Part shown: positions 22,581 through 36,305 of the stretch, one piece after another
Layout: each line of letters starts with the position of its first letter
Position numbering within the stretch: the stretch's first letter is position 1
Source of the DNA: Zonotrichia leucophrys gambelii
Taxonomy: Eukaryota > Chordata > Aves > Passeriformes > Passerellidae
Assembly: GCF_028769735.1 (NCBI RefSeq)
Contig: NC_088172.1
Span: 56,637,075-56,701,074 of the forward strand
Direction: 5' to 3'
DNA length: 64,000 nucleotides
The notes under the pieces: model-generated
Seen by the model: only the letters and a program-made list of their open reading frames with translations
The model's database searches: none
What the model was told of the DNA's origin: nothing
Program-made: the position numbers and the translations under genes

Positions 22581-22880
22581 AAGTAATTTTCTAAGATATT
22601 CAAAAGTGCAAAATCTTGTTTATTTTGCTAAAGAGAGTGGTAGACTCAGGGGAACAGGCATGTCTTAATGTTTTGAAATTTTTGGAACCATCGCAGTTTA
22701 ACAATTTATTCATTAAATGTTATTTATAGCAGTCTCCAGATGTGACATAAATGATTATTACATTAATCATAAACCTATTGTGTAAAATATGATTGTTGTG
22801 AGGTTATACTCTTTTTTTATAATAAATAAAAAGAAGAAATATTTTAAAATAAATATTTTTACAGAGAATAATTACCAGCA
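22581..22880 (+). other. IL20RA: IL20RA 3' UTR
   Basis: AT-rich sequence after the stop codon leading to clustered polyadenylation signals, suggesting a short 3' UTR of about 250-300 nt. The exact cleavage site cannot be seen. Confidence 0.65.
22821..22853 (+). promoter_or_regulatory. IL20RA: Clustered polyadenylation signals of IL20RA
   Basis: AATAAA occurs at 22821-22826, 22825-22830 and 22848-22853, about 240-270 nt after the stop codon, followed by T-rich sequence. Confidence 0.7.
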
Positions 22881-22989
22881 CTTGAAAGCAGTTACTTTTG
22901 GGGGAAAAATACAAGAAAACAAACAAAAAAAATGGGAAAATATGTAGAGCAAAGGGGTTCAGTGAAAGGCCTGTAATCATGCTGGCTGG

Positions 22990-23590
22990 ACCATGTCTCA
23001 CCCAGCCTTAGGCAGAGGCAGCTGAGCACCCGTCTGGCTCGTGCCCTGCAGGTGCCTGCTCCTCTGCGTGGCAGGAGCAGCTCGGATGTCGGCGATGGAG
23101 AGAGATGGGGAGACTGACGTGATCAGAATCCGATTTTATTGTGGGACACAAACACTTACATACTATTGAAGGGAGACTAGTAATGGGTAGTGCAATGATT
23201 AAGTTAAAATCACATACACAGACTTATGCATATAACAGCATCTCTTGCTCGCAGAGTTTAATGGGATTTTCTTTTCCCGGTAAACACGTTTGATTTAATC
23301 TTCTTGCACTCCAGGTCTAATTTTCAAAGTTCTGTTTGTTTTTGCCAAGGCATCCTGTTGTCAAATCTCTTATGTTAACCAGGTCCAAAGTCCATCATCT
23401 GTCTTGTGTCCCCCAACATTCCAACACCCATAGGAGAGGTCTGCCCCGGACACAGCATTGCTTCAGCCACCCCACACTGCTGGGCCACACCAACCGAGTG
23501 CTCCTGAGGGCTTCCTTTTATTGCCTGCTGTCCTCATCAGCACTTCTGATGAAAGTTCACTTTTTCTTCATGTTGTGTGGTATTTAGGAT
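22990..23590 (-). mobile_element. Probable LTR-like retroviral fragment, unclassified
   Basis: A block with more GC than its surroundings. On the - strand it has an AATAAA signal (23135-23140 on +) followed by a pyrimidine-rich tail ending near CCGACA, the order expected of R-U5 at an LTR 3' end. Upstream on that strand are CT-poor, GGACAC-rich segments resembling avian LTR U3 DNA. No matching target-site duplication was found and the ends are uncertain. Confidence 0.4.
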
Positions 23591-26500
23591 AGCAAAATTA
23601 CAGGGCATTCTAGAAATTACCTACTAGGGCAGTTGGCATTTTCCTTTTCAAAACTTGCCACTTGTTCACTTACTGAATCTTTTTTTCCCTCCCAGTACAC
23701 CAAAAGACCTCATGGGAATTATTTGTTTGGTTTTTAACAGGATAAGCAAAAAGCAAAAAAATTCTGTACACTTTCAAACTAGTACATGGTTAGGTGTTTT
23801 TTTAAAGAAAGACCTTTACCTAAATGTTTTTTCTGAGCTGTTGTTGTTTCATCACCTTAGCATTCTCTGTGACTGTTCACCCTCAGAATTTTTCAATTGT
23901 AGTCATAGACTTTAAAACCAGAAATTGCATTAAAATATTTCTAATTTTTCGAATTTCAGTATGACAATATGTTGATGACTGCTTATCAGGAGGTAAAAAA
24001 TTGTCCTCAGCTGATTTTATAATAAAAGTATAGATCATGCAGAAGTGTTACACCTAGCTTACATAAACACATTTGTTTGTCAGGAGGATTACAGAGGAGA
24101 GTTATAGCTTAGTGTAAAAGAAGAAAATAGATGGGAGATGTAAATTTTTTTTTGCTCCCAAAAAATCAGTCATCCAAAATCTTTCTCAGTATTTCCTAAA
24201 GATTTCTTAACTAACCTCTTTGTGCATGATCTTGTAATTTTCGTTTGCAGTGTGGGGCCTCTAATTCATGGGCAGAAAACAATTACTTGTTTTTTTCCAG
24301 TAGCCCATTGGATTTTACCCAATTACTACTGCCCTAAGACAAATCACTTGCGTTCAGTGTATAGACATCATGTCCATATGTATGGACAGATATGGATGGT
24401 TCGGCTCTGCAAATATTTTGGAGTACGTCAACCAACATTCCTTGAAGAGGAAGGTATCTCTTGTTTTGGGTGTGTATTTCCCCTGCTTTTATTTGCCAGC
24501 TACTGTGTCTGCTACTGCTTCTTCTGCTAGGTGAGCAAGCCTTGCACCAGCAGTTAAGGATAACTACTTGTAAGGATATTTAATCTACCATGATCAAGTA
24601 ATTGCTTATTAAAATTTGAAAACTTGGTTACTTATCCATACAATCTCACTTCATTTTTTTTGTATTTTATTTTACTTTTCAGTAACAATTAGGTTGTATA
24701 ACATTATTTTGCTCTAGTACTTGAAAAGGTACCACCTTCCTAGTTAACAGTACTTGTGATTCAAATACAATATGCCGAGATTCTTGCAATAGTTTTCATG
24801 ATAAAATTATGCTTAGGGATAATGGTTAATTTTTGCACTAAAATATTTGTGATAGAAGTTTGCAGCATTTCAGTGTTGCTTCCTTTTGATGTGAATTTGC
24901 ATTAAATTCAGAACAGATACTAGATTATGCAAACAAGTCCTTCATATTTATAAGATACGCTTTGAAAGTGTTCTCAGAATGATCACAGCAAAAAAAAGGC
25001 ACTGGTGGAAAAGATGTTAATGAAGATAAGAACTTTCTTTTATATGCAAAAGAATTTTTCAAGTTAGCTAGTCAAGTTCTGGAATTGATGAAGCAGACAT
25101 AATAGTGCATATTTCCATCTGTATAGTACCAGTAAATTGTTGATGGCCTTTTTAATATCCTCAAAGTTACACATATTTTTCCTTAAAATCTTCTAATTAT
25201 GTTAATCAAATGAAGCTGATCAGACATGGTACTTCCAGCAAAGTAGTCAGCAAGGAGCAAAATACTGCCATGTAGATTTGTAAAATAGTAGAGGGAGGAG
25301 CCAAGCAGTAAGAGAGGTGACATGTTCCTACTCTTATTGCACTTTATTAAACTTAGCTCAGCCACATTTAGTAGACTTAATGCAGCCAAAAGCAAGATCA
25401 TAATCTAGAATCATACACCTAGACTTCAGATTACACTGAAACACAGGATTACCTGGAGCTGGGAAATCAGCCATTTTGAAAATTTTATGGGAGAGGAATA
25501 GAATGAGGAAGCCGTTTGTTGAGGACAATAGGATGTATATTTCTTGGTTGTGATGGCAATAAAACCAGACCTTTAGCTGTGTTTACAGGCCTGATGTGAC
25601 TGCTACTGGAAAAAACTATCTCTGGTTTACAATATAAGTCATGAAGATGAAAGGCAAATGCTAGTCTAAAAGGCCAAAGCAATGCACTTCAGAGGTTGAA
25701 AAACAGGAAGCCTAGCTATCAGAGTGAGATCTAATGGTGATGAAACTGATAGCCAGATATGGGCACGCACAGTTTTGGAAAAGTAGCTATAATTGTAAGT
25801 ATGGTTTTGCTGCCTACTGCTCAGGCAGTGACAGGGGTACTGAAGAGAGACTGAAACAGAGCTGAGAGCAAGATACCTGTGATCTGACACACACAGCAGC
25901 CCTGGAGAGGCTGCTGCAGAATGAGAATGACCAGATGGACAAGTCCAAATGCATGAGGGAAACGTGCAGCATGGGTCCCACGTCTGGTGGGGTGAGCCCT
26001 GCAGACAAAGTGCCCACACAGGGGACATGAGGTTCGCCAGGTGAGGGATCCATGACAACTCCCCAGCACAGGATGCAAGATCACCAGCTACATGAAGGAT
26101 AAGGAAATTATCAAGAGGGCTCCAGAGACCCTGCAGAGAGGGTTCCAGGGGTCTGGAAAGAGTAGCTGACATTATTACCTAGCACAGCTCTTCCTATGGA
26201 TAGTAGGGAAGGTCCAGCAAAGGCCCTGAGGAATATTATCTGGGTCTAGAAATTGCACAATATGAAAACACCCTGAACAAAGAAATACTTCAAATTACAT
26301 AACTAACACATACACCGAAACATGTTCAATTTTGGATGATTTCAAGTTAAATTTTAAGTTATGCTTTAGGTCTTCTGTAAAACAGAGCAAATTCCTGAAT
26401 TTGGGACTAACAAAATCTATCAAAGCATATTAAAAAAAAAAGTCTTTACTTCCATATGGTCTAACCTGCAAACCAGGCTCAACCAGACAGAATGATTAGG

Positions 26501-29500
26501 ATGTGAAACAAGTGAAATTTAAAACAGAAAAGCAGCATGGTTTGAATATTTTAAAATATGGACAACTGACTGTTTACCAAGGCCTGTGAAAATTCTCTAA
26601 TGCCTGTGGGTCTTTCAAACAAGTTTGTTGTTCTTCAATAATGCTAAAAATGGGTGACATTTCTTGCCTGGAATATGCTAAGTATACAAAGATGTTCATA
26701 TGTTGTAAAGTCTTAAAAATTGATTAATATTTTTTTCCTCTTTAAATAAGAAATGTTTTCTCGTCTCTACAGTGAAGTTAAAAAAAAACCCCAAGTACTG
26801 CAAGCACCGTGGTTTTGAACAGTTAAAGCTTTGATGTCTGATGTGATTCATTCTTGCAAACTCAAAGATTTAAACCTTTTCAGCCATTTGAGATTGTCCA
26901 TACAAAACACCAAAGTTCTCCTTAAAAGGAAGACACAGCAGCATGTCAAGATTTTTCTGCCTTGGTTTTGCATGTAGGTTTCAAGCTTGATCAGCCCAGG
27001 GGCACGTAGCAGTAAGTGTAGGAAGTCATTTTCATGTTTAGTGCCACCTCTTAGAAACCATCAAAACTTTGTTAGTTTAATTTTTCTTTCTCTGGTAAAA
27101 AAGAAAAAAAAAAGGAACAATCAGTTCTTCTGTTTTTTAATAACTCCAGAATCAGTTTAGCTAAGGCAGATTTTTCTGGCCTAAGTTAGGTTTTAAGAAG
27201 AGGACTTGCTCCTTAGCATCACAGAGCTATGAAAACCTCAGTGGCTGTGGGAAGACACACATTGCAGTAGTGCTGCTTCAGCTCTCTGCTTTTGCCTCCG
27301 TTTGGCTGTAGGAGCAATGTCCTGCATTACAATATTTTCTAGTTCCACTGTCCTTGCTCAGAAGGCCTCTTGTTTGCCACTGCTCTTTGCAACACTATAA
27401 GGTCTCTGCAGGCTGAGAAACCTGGAGAAGGGGAATTGCCCTGATTCTGTATTACTGCAAGGTGACCTCCTAGATCTTTCACACCTTACTTGTTATCTTG
27501 TCCATGTTACAAAGAGTTATTCATCCAAGTAGAAATCCAGCACTGCTGCTCACCTCTGGCAGCAGCTGCAGCAAATGCTGTCTGCTAGCACCCAAAATTG
27601 CTGCAGTGACTCCCATGGCACCAGAACATTCTCATTTCACAGTAACTCACCCAGGGAATGGCTTTAGCAGCAGCAGCCTGTGCTATAAACACACATCATC
27701 AGCTCTGCCATCCAAAAACTGCCATTAAGAAACAACATATTCCAGGTGTCCAAAGTAAGTCAGCAAGTAATGTGGCCCAGCAGCAAGACAGCAGATTGTT
27801 TTCTTATTTCTCATCATCAGGTCATTGAGGGTGAAGCAAAATGTTCAGCAAGACCTCCTGCTGAAAACAGCAGGAAAATACTGAAAAATACCTTCCACTG
27901 TGACAGAAAGAGATCAAAATATTTAAGCACTTTCAGCACTCCTGTGTATCACTTGTGTATTTTCATTTTGCCTTGGTTTTTATTTCAAGCCCTTAAAGAA
28001 TTTTATAGTAATTAAAGATAAAGGAAGAGAAGTTGCTATTCCAGTTTTACAGATGGAGTAATTGATACAGGAAAGGCTAAAATGGATTGAAAACCATCAT
28101 CCAGTGAGTGTGGGGTGCAGGGCAGGAGATGACCAAACACAGATGACACTTACCAGTGCAGTAACTGCTGAAGTCATAGTTCCCCTCAGCAATATAACCC
28201 CACAGTGCAGGTTACTCCAAGCTGCTAGATGTTCAAGGCTAGACACATCTCCAGCTTGGTTTAAATTAAAAATATTAAATTTTAAGGTGAAAGTGTAGTA
28301 TGTGAACCAGCTACAGAGTCCAGACCAACAAGAAGAACAGAAGTCTGACAAACCCAGCCCTCAGGGCAAAGACAACCAAAAGGATCTAAATAAACCACTC
28401 TCTAGGGAAAAAGAGATAACAAGTCATGCCAGGCAGCCATCTAAGATGGCATAAATATCTGCTATGCTGAGTGGGGTGAGCTCCAAATTGCCCCTCTGTT
28501 GTCCCATTCTGTTCCACAGCTTCATTAACGCTGACATTAAAGTTTTGCTGGATGTGGTTTGTATGCTAGTTTACTTCATAACACTTCTTTCTTCCAAGGG
28601 CACTGGACCAGTGGAGTAGATGGTTTAGGAAGAGAGGACAGACTTCAAGAATAAAAGAAAAAAAATAAAGAAACATCAGTTGGAGTGGTTTAAATATAAT
28701 CAATCTTGTCAGGGTTCAGGGTGAGAATCAAATGAAAGACTCCTGTTTTGTACAGCAAATGTCATCAACCCAAAGAGCACAGACAAACCCAGGGCACATT
28801 GGTGAGATTGTTTCTACACTTCTCCTTTGCTCTTGGCCACAGGTGAGGAATGGGTTGAGGGAAGGGGGTCTGTTCTTGTAAACTTCTTCTTTCCTGGGCT
28901 GAGATGGGTCCTCTCCACCAGTGTTCAGGTTTCTCCGTCATGTGAAATCCCAACCTGTGCCACCTTCCAGGCTTCTGATCTTCTAAGCTCTGAATAGCCA
29001 TTTCACCCATAGGCCAGCTCTGCTCCTGAAGGACCTCTGCCCTGCAGACTCTTCAGGGACAAAATTTATTTTACTAATACTTTATTGGAAAATGGGTTTA
29101 TGCGTTTCTGAGTTTGCTTAATTATTCTCTCTGCAAAATAAAGAGTTGTTAGAATATATCTGTACATCTATTTCTCACCCTGCCTCTGGGAGAATGATGT
29201 TTAGATTACCCCTTGCTCCTTGCAATGCAAGCACCATCACCTCTACTGAGATCAGAGGGACTCAGCCTGTGTAATGTGATTTAGAGTCATGTTAATTTTT
29301 CTCCCACTAGACTTAAAAACATAGTGGGCTCTATTTGTCTCCTTCTAAACTGACTTAACACAAATACCCCAAAATAATTCTCCTGACCTGAATGTGCTTA
29401 AGTTTTCCTATGTGGTCACAGAGACATTTTATCCTTTAAGCAGTTGACACATATTATTTGCATCCTAAAAAAGTATTTCATGTTTACAATTAAATAGTTT

Positions 29501-32500
29501 CTAAGGATAAATCCTAAAAACTCTTGGTGTGAACTTTTCCCTGGCATGCAAGACTGATCTTGCACAACTCATAGACTGCTGGAAAAAATGTTTGTTATTT
29601 ACCCAGGATATGCATTATATCCTTATATGAGGATATAATATAAAGTTTAGAAACTTTCATAGAGCTTTCATGATCAACCAGAAATTTTAAACCCCTCCAT
29701 ATTTCTTAGCTGTTGGAAAAGATGAATAGCAGTCTGTTCTGCTGGTCAATGCTGTTCTCTCTTTTCCTCCTACACCCAGTCTCCCTGGGGCTCACATTTT
29801 TAATCTGTGCCCAAAAAGCAGTCTGGCAGTAGGGCAGCTCTTATCAGTCAGAAAGGGACAGTCAGCAATTGTCAGCAGATAGCCAGCAAAATTAACTTCA
29901 GGCAGTGCAGTTGGCTGCAGTTAAGACAATGTGCATTGCCAAAGAGCAAAGGAAAATAGTGAAAGCTGTTTAAGGGTTGCCTTCTGTTCTACTGAATCAG
30001 GAGTTTAATGATGCTAAAGATGAGCAGAGAGGCCCTGTGCGTACCCCGGGGCAACAGCAGGAGGTTTTTTTACCCTCTTCTTTTTGCTGGGAATTCGTTT
30101 CCTACAGGAAAGAGGAGGGCCTACATCCCAGCACAGACCTATGAGCAACCTCAGTATGCAGTGATGTCAGCATTTGGCAAAGGGCTCCAAATTAATTACA
30201 GCTACAAGTTTCACCTTTGCCTGAAGCTGACACTCAATCTCTTTCTGTAAGTAGTGTAAGCAAAGATACTATTAGGGAATAATAGGGGTAGTGATAGGAA
30301 ATCTGCTCCTTTCTCTCAGTCTCTTGCTTGCAAAGAGTCTTTGTTGCAGCTGCTAAGAAAGGGCCTGAAGCAGCGTCACCCGCAGCAATGTCAGTCTCTC
30401 TGCTGAGCCTCTGGAAACAGCAGTGATCTGGTCTGTATGTTCCTGTACTACTAAGGAAGCAAAGGTTTGTCAGCAAACAGGATCCGATAGCTTATAATAC
30501 ACAAATGTGAGCCTGAACCTAAAAAACCTTCCAAATTATCTACTGCGCTCATCTCTTGATGGCTAGTTTACAATACCTTTGTGTACCTTACATAACTAGT
30601 TAAGCATTTACTTTCATTTATGTCCTTTCTGTATTTGCAATATCCTTAATTTCTCATTGCAATCACAAATATTTAATCACGATTTTTTATCTCTTGGGAC
30701 AATTGTACTTCTAGATCATCAAAAACACAAATGTCAGAATTACCCAGCCTTGCAGCCCTTGTCAAAACAATCCTACATCTCTGTAAATACATTCTGCTCC
30801 AACACACTGGGTGTGGCAGGGCCATCACCTTTTACCCAGTTAGTAAACACAATTGATCTGTGTGGCAAAGAGAAGAGTCTTGCTTCCATTATGTAAACAA
30901 ATAAATTTTTTATTAACAAATCTCTCAGGAGGGACCTGTTCTACCCCCCTTACACCACTAGCTTTAGTAGAAACCTTTCCATAAGCAACACAAGTTCAAT
31001 CTAAGCATGCTTCTCAAATCCTCTTGATTTTCAAGTTGCAGAGTATGCTCATGGAGCAGAAAGTACTCCTGTTTTCCCAAGATTGCATCAATGCCACTGA
31101 TAGAAATAAGCTGGCCAAGATTAATGACATGGGGCAGCTAAGCTACAACCCTTTTCTTCAGCAGAATGCTGGGCAATATTTCATTGCAGCTGGCCTTGGG
31201 TCTCTATACTACAGGCTCTATTTTTCTCATTCTCCTGGCTGTAGTACCTTATTACAGCAGGTGTTTTACCCTCCTGCTTTTACCCTGTGCCATGCTGTTT
31301 CCTCAGGTTTTTTAAGGTTAACACCAGTTTTCTTTTCATAGTTAACCTCAAAGCAAATCTCAGCATAACCCTGACGTTTTAGTGCTTCTCTGAGATCCAT
31401 TGTGTAACCTGGCCACCTGAGCATGCAGGACATTCAAAAGAAGCCATTGCCAAATTTCCAGCCTTCTTCTCAATGCCACATGAAAAATCTGAGAGAAAGA
31501 AATCCATGGCTTCTGCCAGGTCTGAAGAGTCTGCAAAACAGGGTGGTCAGTACCCAAAATGCTGTGGTTGCACTGAGCACTGGACACTCCTGCCAAAGAT
31601 TGGAGCACTTGAAAGAGAAATTCCACCTTCTCCCAGGCACAGGAGCTAAGTGCTGCATTTGATGCAGCAGATAATAAACTGAACTGGAGCTGAAGATTTT
31701 GTTCAGAATGCCTGGAACATTCTGCAACAGTTGATAATTTCCTGAAATTTCTGTGGCATTCAGCAATGTAGGATCTCTCATTACTAGATTTCTTCACAAT
31801 AACTATGATTGTTTTGAGGTCCATCCTGCAAAAGCAAAACCATCCCACCTGTCCTCTGGAGCTTGTGCAGTCATCATGTTACCACTGGCTCCGTTAAAAA
31901 TTAGCATTTGCTCATGGCTGATCCAATGCCAAATATTCCAGTAAATAGCAATAATCAAAATCCATTAAGTCAATGGGCCAGTTGTGGCTTGTTTTCCCTA
32001 CCTTTTTACTGTTCTGTTTTTCATTAGTAAGAAGGCAGATCTGTTCCACATAACTTTGTTAACATTTATCTGAAAGCTATCTGCTACAGAGAGGCCATCA
32101 GAGTTCCCGGGAAATACAAATAAAGACCAAACCAAGCAACTGTATTGAGACTAGGTTTGTAAATTTGCTTATCTTCTAACTTCTGGTCACCATGACACAG
32201 GGCAGATGGCTAAGATTACTTTCAGTCTGATTTGATTACTACTTGTTTTTGTCTCTTCTGCAAGAGAGCACAAGAGATCCCACACTGAGTTAGCTGGGGA
32301 GAACCTTCTCCTAACAGTCTCACCAAGGGTATCTCATTATTCCATGATCCAGTGTGCTCTCCAGTCCTAGTAGTAAAGAAACATCAAAAGTCAGTGCACA
32401 TGGTTGAAATTCAGTTAAACTGAGCACCTGAAATATATATGTAAATATTATCTATTAAAAATAGAAATAGCATGGCAACAGGCACAGTAGAAATACCAAC

Positions 32501-33529
32501 ATGTACCTTCAGTTAGAGATGGAAAACTCTTGGCAGTTCAGATTCAGCTCAGGGATTTAGCACTTAATCCTTAGACTTGCAACACACTTCACTAGGGCTT
32601 CAGGCAAAACAATCTTTTTTCTTCCTGTTTTCTATTTCTGCCTCTATTACTCCACGTTTAGTATTTAGAAAGCTCCCCAAATCTCTCTCAGCTTTGCTCT
32701 GCCTGGTGCAATGCATGCAGGGACTCAGACTCTGCCTCAGGCAGTTTTCCTTCTCTGAAGGAAGCAGGAGCATTTTGGCTGCCAAGACAAATTGCAACTT
32801 CTTACAACCAACACTGGGAGCTGCAGGGGAAATCCATTGATTCATTCTCTAAACCATGAAAACTGCTTGGCAGAAATGTGTCACATCACTGTGTGTCTTG
32901 TCTGCAGGTTCATGAGCACCCCAAGATGAGAAGTCCCTAACTTTCCAAAGCTCTTGCTTCCTCAGAGGGAGGGATGGGAGTCCAGGCCCTCTGTGCCTTA
33001 CAGAAACCAAGGATATTTGAGTCTTCCCATGCAGAGGGAAGCCTTCCAAAGGAAGTTGTTCATTGAATAAGAAAATCTTCACAAATTGAGTAGGACTACT
33101 CAATGAATGGACTAAATGGATAGACTAAATCTGCTTTATCTTTTTAACATTTTAAAGGTGTTGCCAGCAGTGCAAGAGGAAATAGAGAGCAAGATACTTG
33201 CCAGGCACAGTTTCAAAGAGAGCAGATGACTGGGAATTTAGCTACTCTGAATTATGCTGAACCCCACTGTTCACTGCCTTTTTTCTCAGTTACTCCATTT
33301 CTGTGTTACTTGTCTAGGTTTTAAGAGTTTCAGAGCCCAGTTCAGACCAATCTTGTTTCCTCTGCAGCTTGTCAGTAATACAAAAAGGATGAAAATGGCA
33401 ATGGCACATTCAGCATGGGCCTTCTGGTCTATAATGAGCACATCTTCAGAGGCAAAAACTTTCAGTGGGTGACATCCACTTGTTTTTTCAATATCTAAAA
33501 ACATAAACCAAGTGGATGTCTCCCAGATA

Positions 33530-33606
33530 AATACATTACAATATATAATATAATGCAATATAATATAACATAATATAATAATAATAATAATAATAACAAC
33601 AACATC
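33530..33606 (+). repeat. TATAA/AAT-rich simple repeat
   Basis: Imperfect ATATAATATAATGCAATATA passing into about seven AATAAT units and then AACAAC units. Confidence 0.85.
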
Positions 33607-34755
33607 ATTTTAGAAGGCTAAACCAGACAGGCTGTTCTGAAGAAGCATGAGTGTGATACATAACTCAGGCTACTGCAGAAACCTGGAGCAGTCTTGGCCC
33701 TGTAACTAACCACAAATGAGCACACACACTGCTCAGACTCCCTTTCGTCCATCCATTTGTATTTATTTCCAAATGAGATCTCTTTGGAAAGTCTATTTCA
33801 TGATTTTGCATCCAGTCTCAATGACTGCTTATAATCTTGCTTGATTTCCATTCATCAAAATTAGTGTCTCGCACTAAATAGCATTAGCTGGTTCATCTAC
33901 CTGGGTGATTTCCTCTATCATGTGCCCAACATCCATGGGAATGTTCCTCTAGGAAACCTCTCATTACAAGCTGAAGGGAAACCTCAGACTCAGGCACCCA
34001 GATGTTCACCCAGAAGTTCATCCATCTGCAGGCAGGCCAGCACAAACTCGGGTCTGAGGACACCTTCATATTCACAGAGAAGAGTCACCTTTTATGGAAG
34101 AGGGGGCAAGGAGAACTTGGGGATGAGCTCTGGCTGGATGAGTCAGAGGCCTCTGGTCACACTGCCACAAGCAGGACAGAGGTACCCTAGGATTTCAGGA
34201 CAAGTGAAAGTAAAACAAAGATTTTTTTTTTTCTCAACCACTCTTTAAATTCATAGCCAGAAGGATTATGAGTCCACTTGCAGAATAGGTTACACCAAGA
34301 GACTGAGAGATGGGCTTTGTTCCATCCGAGTTTTTACACTTTTCCCTGAACTGCTTGTGAGTTTAGTAAAGACTCAGCCAGAAAACTGTCCCTGGTGCAA
34401 AAAGTAAATCGTGCAACTGAGAACTTCTTATATGAAGCAATCTGTTGAGGGTGAAAAAGCACATGCAGAATTACAGGTCAAAGCAACTGCAATATTAAGG
34501 ACTTGGTGACTGCCACATTACTAGGCTTTTGCAGTAATGCCTGAGAGCATCAAAAGAACACATTTCTAATGTAAACGTGGACCCCAACCCTAAGCAGAGA
34601 AGGAAAAGCAGCCTTTTCCTGAGGTTCCCACCGCATGGGTGGTGCCAAGGAGCAAGATGTGGAGGGAGCAATGTTGTGGCAGTGCCATGCTCCCCTTGGC
34701 ATGCCTTTTGTGTAGTTATAATGACCCTGGAGCTTTAAATTTTGTGGCTTTTTTT

Positions 34756-34786
34756 CAACCCTAATTGTAACCCTAAGCCTAAGCCC
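34756..34786 (-). repeat. Degenerate telomere-like (TTAGGG)n stretch
   Basis: On + it reads AACCCTAATTGTAACCCTAAGCCTAAGCCC, four imperfect CCCTAA-type units. Too short and diverged to call an interstitial telomere block with certainty. Confidence 0.35.
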
Positions 34787-35725
34787 AAACACCTCTGAGA
34801 CCTGGCATACATAACTTCAAGGACTCCTTGCAAAGCTTTTCCTTTCTTCTTTTTGTTACCTACATGAGAATCTTTCTCCAGGCTGCCCAACAACTTCCCC
34901 ACCAGCACATTCAAGGGAAGCATTAAACCAGCAGCTGGCAGCTGGACTGACTTACCTGTCTAAACCCACAAGTCAATGACATCTCCTGGGGCTCCACAGT
35001 TTTGCACGCCAGGCTGACGGCAAGCTTTTAACTGGGGTGACAGCTTTCTGCATTTCAGTACTCTGGTGTGCCAGTTATTTAGGAGCAGATGAGGCCACTG
35101 AACCCATCAAACTCCTGGAACCCATTTGTCCCCTCCACACCTCTGCTGTGGCACACAGAAAGGCCTGTTGGTGCTCCAGCAGTGCTGTGCTTCCCCAGCT
35201 CCTGCAGGCAGGTGGGAAAGGATGAGGAGTTTCCTTTGTATTTCTTTCTTTTAAAAGGAGTCAATGTATTTTTGCTTGCTTAAAGTGCTTAGTGTGGAGA
35301 ATGTTACCATCGATTAAATTGTGGAAAATGATGGTGTTATTTTAGCAGGTACCCAAAATTCATATTTATTTTGGTTGGGATGCCCTGAAAGGCACAAATA
35401 ACCACAGTCTCCGGTGCCTATCTGGAGCATTTGTCACTGACAGCTCTGTAGCACAAGACGTCTTTTCTTCCGAGCATCGCACGGATCAAGTTTCCCAATT
35501 TTTCCCGTTCCTAATTTTAAGGTGTGGCTTGGCGCCGCCTGGCGGTCACGGCGCGCCCGGCTTTTCTGCGAGGCAGAAATGAAAGGAAAAAAGAGAAAAA
35601 CGTGATTCCTTTCCCCCCAGTTTCTTAGTTACGTGCACTCGTGCGATTTTTAACACTTAATTTTAAAAGTTCTTAAATACAGCACCAGCCGTGCATCCTT
35701 CAAGTAAAATAAAATATAGTCTCCC

Positions 35726-36305
35726 TGTCCTGATTTCAGCTGGAATAGAGGTAATTTTATTCCTTCGTGGCTGGTATAGTGCTGTGTTTTGGATTTAGGA
35801 TGAGTGCTAACATACTGACGTTTCTGAGTGCAGTGCTTGCTCTAAGTCAAGGACTGCTCAGTTTCCCATGGACTGCCAGTAAGGAAGTGCACAACAAGCT
35901 GGGGGGGACCATGGCCAGGACAGCAGATGGAAACTGGCCAGAGGGACACTCCATCCCAGGGAACATCATGGCCAGTATAAAAACTGTGGGGAATTGGCTG
36001 GGAGGGACCAACTGCTGCTTGGGGACGGGCAAATCATTTGCTGGTGGGTGGTGAGCAACTATATTGTGTTTCTTGGGATTTGTATCTCTTTGTCTTCTTA
36101 TTATTACTATTATTATCATTATCATCATCGTTATTATAATGTTTTACTTAGTTTCAATTATTAAACTGTGTTAACCCAGCATTTTTACTTTTTTCCCCCT
36201 AATTTTTCTTCCCATCCCACTGAGGGAACAGGGGGAGTGAGTGAGCAGCTGTGTGAGACTCAGTTGCTGTCAGTGCCTCCAGTACACTGGAGTTAAACCA
36301 CACCA
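35726..36305 (+). mobile_element. Solo LTR, ERVL-like avian family B
   Basis: Begins TGTCCTGATTTCAGCTGGAAT with AGTGCTGTGTTTTGGATTTAG nearby, and continues through GGCCAGTATAAAAACTGTGGGG (a TATA-like box), GGTGGGTGGTGAGCAACTATATTGTG, a TTATTA-rich tract, GTATTAAAC-type sequence, CCCATCCCACTGAGG and a GGAGTTAAACCAC end. This order matches a very common LTR family in bird genomes that I recognise from memory, about 580 bp, + strand. No internal retroviral region is present. A target-site duplication was not clear. Confidence 0.75.

Larger units (their letters stand above)
23600..35720. other. Intergenic DNA between IL20RA and the 35.7-kb LTR
   Basis: About 12 kb without a recognised gene. The longest open frames (25666-26172 and 31360-31848, both -) have no recognisable domain, no splice context and low-complexity composition. 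Present are a TAA/ATA-rich simple repeat at 33530-33606, a telomere-like CCCTAA stretch at 34756-34786 and a short CpG-rich patch near 35525-35575. Confidence 0.5.

Noticed and set aside
25666..26172. A 168-codon open frame on the - strand
   Set aside because: Ser/Leu/Cys/Pro-rich with no family match and competing frames alongside. The underlying DNA may be an old repeat, but none was identified.
31360..31848. A 162-codon open frame on the - strand in the intergenic interval
   Set aside because: No recognisable domain, no codon bias by eye, and overlapping open frames of similar length in other frames. Chance is the simplest explanation.
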